The notes under the pieces were generated by a model. It worked only from the letters and a program-made list of their open reading frames with translations, was not told the origin of the DNA and did not search any database. This document shows, piece by piece, positions 40,610-49,073 of a stretch of DNA of 64,000 bases. The stretch's first letter is position 1, and each line of letters begins with the position of its first letter. Source of the DNA: Verrucomicrobiota bacterium (GTDB lineage: Bacteria; Verrucomicrobiota; Verrucomicrobiia; Limisphaerales; UBA9464); the NCBI GenBank assembly GCA_017309115.1, contig JAFLEF010000021.1:1-64000 (forward strand). Direction: 5' to 3'. The position numbers and the translations under genes were made by a program.

Positions 40610-42340
40610 ATGACTGCTGACACGGGCTCTTCAGGCCATTCCGGGGGCGGAGGACATCCGGAACCACATCACCGCTTTTTCGAGCTGCTCCGACCCGAGC
40701 GAGCGGATGTCGTGGTGATTATTCTTTTTTCGATCATTAGCGGCGTCTTGCTGCTGGCCACGCCGTTGGCGGTAGACGCGGTGGTGAATAACATCGCCTT
40801 CGGAGGGCAGGAACGAGTCTACGTACAGGCGTTGGTGGTACTCTCGATCGCGTTGTTTGCGTTTCTGGCCCTGTTGGCGGCTCTCCGCGCTGCCCAACAC
40901 TACGTGATGGAGATTATCCAGCGCCGAATCTTCCTCCGATTTACTGCGGATTTGGCCTATCGGCTTCCCCGGACGGAAACGGTCGCTTTGGAACGGACGT
41001 TGGGACCGGAGTTGGTGAATCGTTTTTTTGAAGTGATTACCGTGCAGAAGGGGAGTTCGCACCTTTTGCTGGAGGGCATTAACGTTATTTTGGCGGCGTT
41101 TATCGGTCTTCTGGTTCTCGGGTTTTACCATCCGTTCCTGTTGGCGTTTGATTTGGTTCTGATCGTCGCCTTGGCGTTTGTGATCTTTGTGATGGGACGG
41201 GGCGCAGTCCGGACCAGCATTCGGGAATCGTACGCCAAGCACGCTGTGGCGGGTTGGTTGGAGCAAATCGTCCTTTTTCCCCTCCTGTTCAAAAACCAGG
41301 GGGCGGCGGAATTGGCACTCCGTCGCGCCGACCTCCTCGGTCGCGAGTATCTTGACGCGCGCCGTGCGCATTTCCGGGTGTTGCTGCCGCAAATTTGCGG
41401 CTTGCTGACGCTGCAAGCACTAGCGAGTGCCTCCTTGCTGACCATTGGCGGCGCATTGGTATTGAGGGGGGAGCTAACCCTCGGGCAATTGGTCGCCAGC
41501 GAACTGATTGTCGGGGCGACTTTGGCGTCGGTCGCGAAGTTCGGGAAGCATTTGGAGAGTTGGTACGATGCCATGGCGGCGGTCGACAAACTGGGCTATC
41601 TGGCTGATTTACCCATCGAACGGGAACACGGTGAGCTGCCCACCAATAAGTCCGGTCCGGTTGAGGTGGAACTCCGAGATTTATCCTTTGGCTACTATCC
41701 CAACCGTCCGTTGATCCAGGGTCTTTCGCTGAAGTTTCGTCCGGGGGGGCGCGTCGCGGTTGTCGCTGCCGCGGGGTCGGGGGCCAGCACCTTGCTGGAC
41801 ATCCTATACGGCTTGCGGTTGCCACAGCAGGGCATGGTGTTGATCGATGGACTTGATGTCCGCCACTGGGATCTGAACGCCCTCCGTCAGCAGGTTTCCC
41901 TGGTACGCGGGGTCGACATCGTCGATGGGACGATCGCGGAGAATGTTCGATTGGGGCGGGAGGACGTCAGTTTCGACGATGTTCGTCGCGCTTTGGAGTG
42001 TGTTGGACTGATCGAGGCGGTGTCCAAGTTTCCGGACGGTTTGGACACCCGGCTTCGGCCTGGCGGCAGGCCTCTTTCCAGCACTCAGCGAATCCGGTTG
42101 GTGTTGGCGCGGGCGATCATTGGGAAGCCTCGGCTGTTGTTGTTGGACGAGCTTTTGGAGGGGCTCGATCCGCAGACGGTTTTGGAATTGGAGCACTACC
42201 TATTCGAACCTTCGAATCCATGGACCCTGGTGTTGGTCACCCGCGACCCTGAACTGGTCAAACACTGCGACGAAGTCGTCACGTTGACCGCTCTCCAATC
42301 CAGTCAAACCCCGGGCAACAACTCCTCCGCCGAGTTATGA
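40610..42340 (+). CDS. ABC transporter (exporter type) with degenerate ATPase domain
   Basis: A 576-residue half-transporter: polar N-terminus, six-helix exporter-type membrane domain (about 30-320; FSIISGVLLLATPLAVDAVV), and an ATPase domain (about 345-560). The ATPase is altered at most catalytic sites: Walker A reads AAAGSGAST (Ala codon 41783-41785 where Lys is expected), the Q-loop Gln is replaced (SLVRGVDIVDGT), the signature is LSSTQ rather than LSGGQ, and the H-loop His is Arg (VLVTRDPEL). Walker B with the adjacent Glu is kept (LLLLDELLEGLD). It overlaps the HlyD gene by 4 bases. Organisation is that of a type I secretion system, but ATP hydrolysis by this protein is doubtful. ATG 40610 is preferred. 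Confidence 0.85.
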   Translation: MTADTGSSGHSGGGGHPEPHHRFFELLRPERADVVVIILFSIISGVLLLATPLAVDAVVNNIAFGGQERVYVQALVVLSIALFAFLALLAALRAAQHYVMEIIQRRIFLRFTADLAYRLPRTETVALERTLGPELVNRFFEVITVQKGSSHLLLEGINVILAAFIGLLVLGFYHPFLLAFDLVLIVALAFVIFVMGRGAVRTSIRESYAKHAVAGWLEQIVLFPLLFKNQGAAELALRRADLLGREYLDARRAHFRVLLPQICGLLTLQALASASLLTIGGALVLRGELTLGQLVASELIVGATLASVAKFGKHLESWYDAMAAVDKLGYLADLPIEREHGELPTNKSGPVEVELRDLSFGYYPNRPLIQGLSLKFRPGGRVAVVAAAGSGASTLLDILYGLRLPQQGMVLIDGLDVRHWDLNALRQQVSLVRGVDIVDGTIAENVRLGREDVSFDDVRRALECVGLIEAVSKFPDGLDTRLRPGGRPLSSTQRIRLVLARAIIGKPRLLLLDELLEGLDPQTVLELEHYLFEPSNPWTLVLVTRDPELVKHCDEVVTLTALQSSQTPGNNSSAEL

Positions 42341-43683
42341 ATCCTGCCACGACTACCTCGCACCACTCGGGACACACGGTGGCCTCGGCAATGCCGATGC
42401 TTGATCAGCGTGCCCATTTGCCGGTGCTGGAGATGACCAAATGCCCGAACCGCTTGCGCTGGTTCAGTCGCCTGTTGTTTGGGGCTTTCCTGGGTCTGAT
42501 ACTGGGTCTGGTCTTCCTGCCTTGGCAGCAGTTCGTGCAGGGCGCCGGCAGTGTCGTCGCATACGATCCTTTGGACCGCAGCATCACCGTCGAAGCACCG
42601 CTTCCCGGTCGGGTCCGGCGGGCGTACGTCGTGGAAGGGCAAGCAGTGAAGAAAGGCGAAGTGCTTTTTGAGCTGGCCGATAACGATCCAAATTTGCTGG
42701 CCAATCTGCAGATCCAGCGCGAGGCCGCCAATTCGCGGCGGGATGCGGCCAACCAGCGGGTTGGTTCCTTGGCGGCCCAGTTGACCGAATTGGAACGAGC
42801 ACTTCCACTTGCCGTTGAGGCGGCACAAACGCGACTGGACGCGGCCAAATTTGCTTCGACTACCGCCCAATTGCACTACGAGCGAATCAAATCGTTGTTC
42901 GAAAACGAGCGCGGATTGGCGTCGCAGCGTGATTTCGAACTGGCGACGCTGGAGCGGGATCGCGCCTCCGCCGAGTTGGTTCGAGCTGAAGCCGAGTTGA
43001 AGCGGGCGTCGGTTGATATGCGAACCATGCTCAATGGCGTGCTCGCGCAGCGCGATTCGGCCAAAGCCGACGTGGCCGCTGCTGAGCAGTCTTTGACCAC
43101 GATGGATATTCAGATCAGCCAGAATCAGATGCAGCGCGTGACAGCTCCGCGAGATGGAATCGTTTTCCGAGTTCAGGCAACTGAAGGAACCTATCTGCGT
43201 GCTGGTTCGCCTCTTTGCACGGTGATACCCGAGACGGACAATCGTATGGTGGAACTTCTGCTCGATGGCAACGACATGCCTTTGGTGCAGGCGAGGGAAA
43301 TGGATGAGCAGGGGAAGGTGACCCAGCCGGGCAGCCCGGTCCGTTTACAGTTTGAGGGATGGCCTGCCATTCAGTTCATCGGATGGCCGAGCGCGGCGAT
43401 CGGCACGTTTGGGGGCGAAGTGGTGTTGGTCGATCCGACCGATAACGGCAAAGGCAAATTTCGGGTTCTCGTGGCGGAGAAGCCGGATGTGATTGGAAGG
43501 GGCACGGGTGAACCGCGCGTGATCAACTGGCCCAGCTCGCGCTGGTTGCGCCAGGGCGTGCGAGCCAATGGCTGGGTGCTGCTCCAGCGGGTGCCGTTGT
43601 GGTATGAAGTTTGGCGTCAGTTGAACGGCTTCCCGCCTGCTCTGACCGACGAAGCGCTCGGCGAAACGGGAGCCAAAAAGTGA
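42337..43683 (+). CDS. HlyD-type periplasmic adaptor
   Basis: A 448-residue membrane-fusion protein. One membrane segment (about 43-63; LLFGAFLGLILGLVFLPW), then a lipoyl-like half-motif (SITVEAPLPGRVRRAYVVEG), a long coiled-coil hairpin (about 125-260, rich in A/E/R/Q), the return lipoyl half (RVTAPRDGIVFRVQATEG), and a beta-barrel with DNRMVELLLDGNDMPLV. It would bridge the ABC protein encoded upstream and the TolC-like protein downstream. Start overlaps the ABC stop (ATGA at 42337). Its own sequence shows no sign of decay, in contrast with the ATPase. Confidence 0.92.
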   Translation: MNPATTTSHHSGHTVASAMPMLDQRAHLPVLEMTKCPNRLRWFSRLLFGAFLGLILGLVFLPWQQFVQGAGSVVAYDPLDRSITVEAPLPGRVRRAYVVEGQAVKKGEVLFELADNDPNLLANLQIQREAANSRRDAANQRVGSLAAQLTELERALPLAVEAAQTRLDAAKFASTTAQLHYERIKSLFENERGLASQRDFELATLERDRASAELVRAEAELKRASVDMRTMLNGVLAQRDSAKADVAAAEQSLTTMDIQISQNQMQRVTAPRDGIVFRVQATEGTYLRAGSPLCTVIPETDNRMVELLLDGNDMPLVQAREMDEQGKVTQPGSPVRLQFEGWPAIQFIGWPSAAIGTFGGEVVLVDPTDNGKGKFRVLVAEKPDVIGRGTGEPRVINWPSSRWLRQGVRANGWVLLQRVPLWYEVWRQLNGFPPALTDEALGETGAKK

Positions 43684-43690
43684 GGTGGCT

Positions 43691-45166
43691 ATGATCTGTC
43701 CTCTCCTTAGGTCATTCGGGCGGCATGCTCGCGGATTGTTCCTGACGTACCTGTTGATCGGGTCCCTCCGCGCCGAAACCAACGAGTTTCCTCGCTCGAC
43801 GCTCCAGCTGGGTCAGGTGTTGTCGTCGATCACGAATCAGTATCCACCGCTTCTGGCCGCGCTGATTGAGCGGGACATTGCGGCGGGTCGGTTACGGAGC
43901 GCCGAAGGTACCTTTGACTTCAATGTGTTTGCCCGCCTGTTTGGCACACCGGCAGGCTATTATCAGAGCGGAACCGTAGACACCGGCTTTGAGCAATTCA
44001 CGGGCATCTGGGGCAGCACGGTTTTTGGCGGTTACCGGCTCACGCGCGGCGACGTGTTGCCAGATTACTACAACAATCGGACCGAAGGCGGTGGTGAGAT
44101 TCGCTTTGGGTTGCGCGTCCCCTTGCTCCGGGACGGGGCCATCGACCGCCGCCGCGCGGCAGTGCTCAAGGCGCGGTTGGACAAGGAACTGGCGGATCCC
44201 TTTATTCAACGCCAGCAACTCGACTTCATTCGCGCGGGTACGGTGGCTTATTACAACTGGCAAGCGGCGGGGGAACGTCTGCGGGTGATCGAAGGCTTGT
44301 TCCGCATCGCCAATGAACGCACCAGCGCCCTCACCAATCAGGTGAGCTCCGGCTTGTTGCCGCGCATCGTGCTGACCGACAACCAACGTCTCGTCGTCGC
44401 CCGACAACTGGGGGTGGTGCAGGCTCGGCGGCGCTTTGAAGCAGCTTCCCTGGCCCTTTCGCTGTTCTACCGGACGCCCGATGACGAGCCGGTTGTGGCT
44501 CAGCGCGATCAGTTACCCCCGGAGTTCCCCGAGGTCAGTGGCTCGGTTGAGCCGAAAATCGATATTGCCCTGGAACTGGCGGTTCAGAATCGTCCCGAGA
44601 TCGTTCGTCTCGAACTCGCGTCCAAGAAGCTCGCCGTGGACCGTCGTCTGGCTAAGAACCAATTGCGTCCCAACCTGGATGCCGGTGCTGTGGCAAGTCA
44701 GGACTTCGGGGAGAACATTTATCCCGACAAAGAACCGTTTGAACTTCAGGCCGGCCTGGAGTTTCGCATGCCCCTCCAGCGAAACGAGGCGAAGGGGCGA
44801 TTGGCCGAAATCGAAGGGCAGATCGAACAGTTGTCCAACGAACAGCGAATGGCCCAGGACCGAATTCGCAACGAGACGCGCGATGCCTATTCTGCTTTGA
44901 CGGCCGCGCACGAACAGACCCAACAAGCGAAGCTGAACGTCGAACTCGCCCGGGAACTTCAAGCCGGTGAAGAGGAACGATTCCGCCGCGGGGCCTCGGA
45001 TCTGTTGGCCCTGCAATTGCGGGAGCAGGCCTTGTTCGACGCCCAGATTATGGAGGTGGACGCTTACACCGAGTATTTCCGTGCATTGGCCGATTATCGC
45101 GCGGCCACGGCTGCTGATCTCGCGTCCATCGCTCTCCCGACGGCGATGAACGTGAGTGGACGCTGA
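43691..45166 (+). CDS. TolC-family outer-membrane protein
   Basis: A 491-residue outer-membrane efflux protein. Signal-like N-terminus (LFLTYLLIGSLRA), then two similar halves rich in long amphipathic helices: EGGGEIRFGLRVPLLRDGAI with RTSALTNQVSSGLLPRIVL, and AGLEFRMPLQRNEAKGRLAE with RIRNETRDAYSALTAAHEQT. These are features of TolC-type channels. Third gene of the secretion-like operon, 7 bases after hlyD. GAGG (43682-43685) precedes ATG 43691 by 5 bases, so this start is preferred over GTG 43685. Confidence 0.9.
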   Translation: MICPLLRSFGRHARGLFLTYLLIGSLRAETNEFPRSTLQLGQVLSSITNQYPPLLAALIERDIAAGRLRSAEGTFDFNVFARLFGTPAGYYQSGTVDTGFEQFTGIWGSTVFGGYRLTRGDVLPDYYNNRTEGGGEIRFGLRVPLLRDGAIDRRRAAVLKARLDKELADPFIQRQQLDFIRAGTVAYYNWQAAGERLRVIEGLFRIANERTSALTNQVSSGLLPRIVLTDNQRLVVARQLGVVQARRRFEAASLALSLFYRTPDDEPVVAQRDQLPPEFPEVSGSVEPKIDIALELAVQNRPEIVRLELASKKLAVDRRLAKNQLRPNLDAGAVASQDFGENIYPDKEPFELQAGLEFRMPLQRNEAKGRLAEIEGQIEQLSNEQRMAQDRIRNETRDAYSALTAAHEQTQQAKLNVELARELQAGEEERFRRGASDLLALQLREQALFDAQIMEVDAYTEYFRALADYRAATAADLASIALPTAMNVSGR

Positions 45167-45293
45167 GGCAGACTCGACTCCTCCGGGGAGCTTCGGCCCC
45201 CTTGGTTGACCGTCTCCGGGACTCTATGCCCGCGCTGGAGCCTAAACAGGTGCTTGAGCCAACGACTGGGATGTTCTCATGATTTCGCGGTTA

Positions 45294-45883
45294 TGGGTGA
45301 TTACATTGATCGGACGCTGGCGGTGCTGAAGTCCAAGAAGGCCCCAACGGTCAAGTGGCAGGCTCTTCTGAAGGTCTGCCGCACGAGCAAAAAGAGTGAA
45401 CTCTGGGAGAGTCTTCCGGAGGCGAAGCTCGAGACGGACATCCGGGCCGCCCACCAATAGTTGGTGGCGGAACTGGGCCGGATGCCCCGGGCCAACGCGA
45501 TTTGCCTGGGATTGGACACGCTCAACATGGTGGGCCGGGGAGCCTTCAACGTGGGGATCAGTGGCGGAACGAAGGCGGAGTTATCCGAGGACGATCTGGG
45601 TTGGGCGTACTCCTGCACCAAGCGCGGGAAGCCTCATTTGATCAAGGGCCTCGCGGCTCTTCGCAGAGTTTATGCCGCTCGGCGATGGGAAGAGGTGACC
45701 GAACACGCCGACTATCTGGTACCGTTGGCCTACTCTGGACTGGTTCTCTCGGAAGCTGCCGCGATGGTGGTCCGGCCGAAGCCCCTCATGATGGCCTGGG
45801 GCTTTCATGATGGTGACCTGTTCTTGCTGGGCACGATGGCGGACGGTGTGTTCGTGCGGAAGTTCACCGTGCCGGAGGCGTGA
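45294..45883 (+). pseudogene. Hypothetical gene interrupted by in-frame TAG
   Basis: A reading frame from ATG 45294 runs without shift to 45883 except for one TAG at 45458-45460 (after RAAHQ, before LVAELGRMPRANAI). Both sides look like one continuous cytoplasmic protein of about 196 residues, with sequence character typical of a folded enzyme or immunity-type protein (GLDTLNMVGRGAFNVGISGG). No family recognised. A single C-to-T change (CAG to TAG) would explain it. Alternatives: two separate proteins with the second starting at TTG 45461, or a sequencing error. Confidence 0.6.
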
Positions 45884-46002
45884 TGGTTTGCATCACCGCC
45901 ATTCACTACAATCGCCAGGAAGTCTTCACGCTGCAGTTCCTGACCCACGCGGATTACGACAAGGACACCTGGAAAAACACGCTAAGAAACTCCATCGGCT
46001 GA
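45883..46002 (+). CDS. Possible 39-residue ORF or gene fragment
   Basis: ATG 45883 overlaps the preceding TGA by one base and opens a frame of 39 codons (MVCITAIHYNRQ, then EVFTLQFLTHADYDKDTWKN). The composition is like a real protein C-terminus; I do not recognise it. It may be the remains of a longer partner of the interrupted gene upstream. Below the size most gene finders report. Confidence 0.45.
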   Translation: MVCITAIHYNRQEVFTLQFLTHADYDKDTWKNTLRNSIG

Positions 46003-46034
46003 CCGATCTCCCTTCTCCCCTGAAATCCGCCGAC

Positions 46035-46052
46035 GAACTACGGCTGATGCGC
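46035..46052. repeat. 18-bp direct repeat, left copy
   Basis: GAACTACGGCTGATGCGC, identical to 47754-47771. It covers the last codons and stop of nadR. The two copies enclose nadR and pnuC. Confidence 0.85.
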
Positions 46053-47045
46053 TGGTTTAAGCAAGGCGATGGGCCAGCGGGATTCAATTTCGGCGATGGC
46101 CGCGTTCAAGCGGGCTTGCGGGGAACCGCGGAGCAGTTTCCAGGGGACCGTTCCTGATTTCAGCGCATCCTCGAACCAGCCATGCATGCGATGACGGAGG
46201 TGTTCGCCATCGCGAAGACCGTCCTGGACGAACGGGATTTCATCGCCGGTGAGCAGGTACAGATCAGTCCGTCCGCGGTGCGCCACGCCGGCCACCGCCG
46301 GGGAGTCGAATCCCAGGTAACGCCGATGCCATAGCGTCGTCGCAAACGCATTGGTATCGCCGATGACCAGTCGGCTAGCCGCGCGGGCAGCGAAGTTCTC
46401 TCGCCGCTGTTGTTCCTCGGCGATGTGGACAAACTCTTCCGTGGTCCAGTGGGTGTCGCCTTGAGCCTGTTTTCGTGCTGAGTATGCCCGACCGTATTCG
46501 GGGACCCAGACGGTTTGGTAGTGTCGGGCCAGGGCTTCGGAAAGCGTGGTGGTGCCAGTGGATTCCGCGCCCACAACCACGATCCGGAGCGCGTACCAGG
46601 CCCGTACGGGTGGGGACAGGAATTCCCAGTTTCGCCAGGGACTCGCGCGGATGGCGGTCCCTGAGCACGGGACAGCCTGTCGGGCGGGATCGACGCGGAT
46701 GTGGCGGCAGCCCAGACAGGTGGCGTACCGGTCTCCGTAGTCTTCGGACGTGAACACGGCATCCGGCGCCCGACCCAGCCACTGACGCGTGAGGTCGGCC
46801 CAGAGCTGCGAGTCGTCCGAGGGGTAGATGTCGTCAATCAGCCGCACCTCGACGGTGGGGAAAAGTTCCTGGAGCCACGCGCGCCGGAGTTGGCCATCGG
46901 GAGCTTCACCCGCGCGACCGCAGACGATGACCACCACCTGAGAGCAGTGGCGAAGCGCGGTCTGAATGACCGACTCGTGGCCGCGGTGGGGTGGGTAAAA
47001 CTTCCCGATTACGAGGCCGAGGGAGAGTTGAGGGAGCGGTTCCAT
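46038..47045 (-). CDS. NadR-like NMN adenylyltransferase / ribosylnicotinamide kinase
   Basis: A 335-residue protein that would convert nicotinamide riboside to NMN and NAD. The N-terminal nucleotidyltransferase has GKFYPPHRGH (14-23) and the late loop CSGTAIRASPW. The C-terminal kinase half begins with a P-loop-like GAESTGTTT (159-167), in which the usual Lys is Thr165. I believe this variant is a natural subtype of the family but cannot verify it. No DNA-binding domain as in enterobacterial NadR. Located directly after the pnuC transporter gene, which it overlaps by 37 bases; together they form an NAD salvage unit. ATG 47045 is chosen for its family start. Confidence 0.88.
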   Translation of the reverse strand: MEPLPQLSLGLVIGKFYPPHRGHESVIQTALRHCSQVVVIVCGRAGEAPDGQLRRAWLQELFPTVEVRLIDDIYPSDDSQLWADLTRQWLGRAPDAVFTSEDYGDRYATCLGCRHIRVDPARQAVPCSGTAIRASPWRNWEFLSPPVRAWYALRIVVVGAESTGTTTLSEALARHYQTVWVPEYGRAYSARKQAQGDTHWTTEEFVHIAEEQQRRENFAARAASRLVIGDTNAFATTLWHRRYLGFDSPAVAGVAHRGRTDLYLLTGDEIPFVQDGLRDGEHLRHRMHGWFEDALKSGTVPWKLLRGSPQARLNAAIAEIESRWPIALLKPAHQP

Positions 47046-47686
47046 TGAGTTCGCCACGAGCGGTAGCCGATCACGCACATCAGGAGAAACACGCCGTAGA
47101 GCAGAGCGGTGAGGGGAAGTTGGCGACTTAGATATAGCGGTATGTAGATCAGGTCGGCCAGGATCCAGAAGAACCAATTCTCCAGGCGTTTCTGGCAGAG
47201 CAAATACTGGGCACCGAGGCTCAGCGCGGTGGTGATGGCGTCACCCCACGGCGCGGCTCCATTCACCGCGAGGAGCACGGTGCGCAGCAGCCAGGTCACG
47301 GAGGGAATCAGGATCAGCAGCGCCAGCCATTCGGACGGTGTCGTTCGGCTGATCGTGAGTCGGGATTGCTCCGGGCCGCCCCGGAGCCAGCGCCACCAAC
47401 CCCAGACGCCCAAGCCGAAGTAAATCACCTGGAGTCCCATGTCGGCGTAAAGCCGGCTTTGCCAGAACAACACCCCGAACACGACGTTGTTGGCGAGGCC
47501 GACCGGCCAGTTGGCGAGATGTTCGCGGACCACCAGCCAGACACAGACTCCGCCCGAGACAAACCCCAGGGATTCGGTGAGTGAGATGGACCAAACGCGG
47601 GTCAGCGACGCCCCCAGCAGTAGCACCGATACAGCGAACATCAGCGCCCATTCGCGCGGGGCGACTGGCGAAGGCGGCGAAGACAT
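47009..47686 (-). CDS. PnuC-type nicotinamide riboside transporter
   Basis: A 225-residue membrane protein with about seven hydrophobic segments. Motifs typical of PnuC: LANWPVGLANNVVFGVLFWQ, YADMGLQVIYFGLGVWGWWRW, and late LENWFFWILADLIYIPLYL. It imports nicotinamide riboside by facilitated diffusion, with NadR trapping the substrate by phosphorylation, consistent with the adjacent nadR-like gene. The overlap with nadR of 37 bases supports co-transcription. No NAD-responsive riboswitch was recognised upstream, though the spacer is only 67 bases. Confidence 0.93.
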   Translation of the reverse strand: MSSPPSPVAPREWALMFAVSVLLLGASLTRVWSISLTESLGFVSGGVCVWLVVREHLANWPVGLANNVVFGVLFWQSRLYADMGLQVIYFGLGVWGWWRWLRGGPEQSRLTISRTTPSEWLALLILIPSVTWLLRTVLLAVNGAAPWGDAITTALSLGAQYLLCQKRLENWFFWILADLIYIPLYLSRQLPLTALLYGVFLLMCVIGYRSWRTQWNRSLNSPSAS

Positions 47687-47753
47687 CCGAGTCAGTTTGA
47701 GCGGGTCGTTCGAAGGGTGTCGAACGGAGATTCCGAGCGGATCCAGAACGAGT

Positions 47754-47771
47754 GAACTACGGCTGATGCGC
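47754..47771. repeat. 18-bp direct repeat, right copy
   Basis: Identical to 46035-46052. It covers the last codons and stop of the DUF4301 gene. Bases adjacent to the two copies differ. Confidence 0.85.
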
Positions 47772-49073
47772 CGCCTTCAGCAGGTCGACCACTGTCTTGA
47801 CCGGGTTGAAGGTCTCCAAGGGCACCTCGACGAAGACGGTCTTCCAGTGGGCCATGGCGCCGTTCCAGAGGCCGGGCAGTTCCAGCGCTTGCAAGGGTCG
47901 GCCGTTAAAGCTCTTTTGTGACAGGAAGACCGCCTTGGGATCGCGGAACTCGGCGAGGTCAAACGGTCGGTCTTGGGCGTCGGTGAGACGACAGGCGAGG
48001 TCCACCGGATTGAAGTGGGTGCTGGCGTTGAAGAGGGCTTTTTGGCTCGGGTCCTTCAGGTTCACCTGCGCGCTTTCGACAATCTGTAACCGGCCATCCA
48101 CCCAGAAGGGGCCGCCGCCCGGTTCGCCGGTGTTGGGGACCACGCCAGCGACGCGGACGGGACAATCCTGCGGGCCGAGTTCGTGTAGCAGACCGAGCAG
48201 GATGCGCTTCCACCGCAGGGCGACGGGCCACATTCGGGGATGGGCGATGTTGTCGATGTTCTTGAGGATGACGTGTCCGTGTCCGCCCTGGACCAGCGCT
48301 TGCAAATTGTGCAGTAGCGCGCCGTGTCCGCCGGGACGGAACACCAGTCGACCGTGGGTGTCGCGGAAGGGCGAACCATCGGCTTCAGCGGCCAGCGTGT
48401 CCGTGCTCGGGGACTGTTCGCTCAGGCTCGTCGGCAAAGGCAGGCCAAGCGCCGCCAACTGGGTTTCAAAGCCGGAGCGATGTTCCGTGGAAACCGTGAA
48501 GTGCGCGTGGCGGGTGCCCAGTTCGAGGCCTTCGCGCAGCTGTTCCTCGAGCGAGGTGCGCACCTGACCGTCGATGCGGTGAAACGCCAGCAGGGCTTTG
48601 GGCAGACTGGCGTAGTTGAGTCCAGGGGCGTGGAGCAGGGCGGTGAGCGCGTTCCGCCACTGATCCGAATTCAGCAGCGCGGCAAAGGCTTCGTTGGAAG
48701 CGACGCCGGCGGCCTTTTTCCAGGCCTCGTAGAAGGCGAAGTGCTCGGCTCGGGTCAGGGTCTCTGCCACCGCACCTTCCGGCCGGCCGCTGGAGCCCGA
48801 CTGGGCCGCCAGCAGATCCTTGAACATGCGCGTCGCGGCACCGGAAGCCGGGACCATTTTGGTGACCTTGCCCTGATCCAGCAGGGACCGACCGAGTTGT
48901 TCGTACTTGGACTGGTCGGCGTCGCTGAGGCGCAGGATGCCATCGCCCACGAGGGCCGGTCGATCCAACCGGGCCGGAGCGGGGGGCTCTCGGAACAATC
49001 CGAGTTGGCGCTCGGCTTCGGATGGGGTGATCCCGCGGAGGTTGAGGTCTTGGAGGTCTTGGGCGGTCAGCAT
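47757..49073 (-). CDS. DUF4301 family protein
   Basis: A 438-residue cytoplasmic protein of the DUF4301 family. Recognisable segments: MLTAQDLQDLNLRGI at the start, KMVPASGAATRMFKDLLA, VVPNTGEPGGGPFWVDG and ASTHFNPVDLACRL. Relatives occur in Bacteroidetes and Verrucomicrobia; the PASGAATRMFK loop resembles a nucleotide-binding turn of sugar nucleotidyltransferases. Activity unknown. It ends in the same four residues (AHQP) as the NadR-like protein because of the shared direct repeat. Confidence 0.85.
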   Translation of the reverse strand: MLTAQDLQDLNLRGITPSEAERQLGLFREPPAPARLDRPALVGDGILRLSDADQSKYEQLGRSLLDQGKVTKMVPASGAATRMFKDLLAAQSGSSGRPEGAVAETLTRAEHFAFYEAWKKAAGVASNEAFAALLNSDQWRNALTALLHAPGLNYASLPKALLAFHRIDGQVRTSLEEQLREGLELGTRHAHFTVSTEHRSGFETQLAALGLPLPTSLSEQSPSTDTLAAEADGSPFRDTHGRLVFRPGGHGALLHNLQALVQGGHGHVILKNIDNIAHPRMWPVALRWKRILLGLLHELGPQDCPVRVAGVVPNTGEPGGGPFWVDGRLQIVESAQVNLKDPSQKALFNASTHFNPVDLACRLTDAQDRPFDLAEFRDPKAVFLSQKSFNGRPLQALELPGLWNGAMAHWKTVFVEVPLETFNPVKTVVDLLKAAHQP

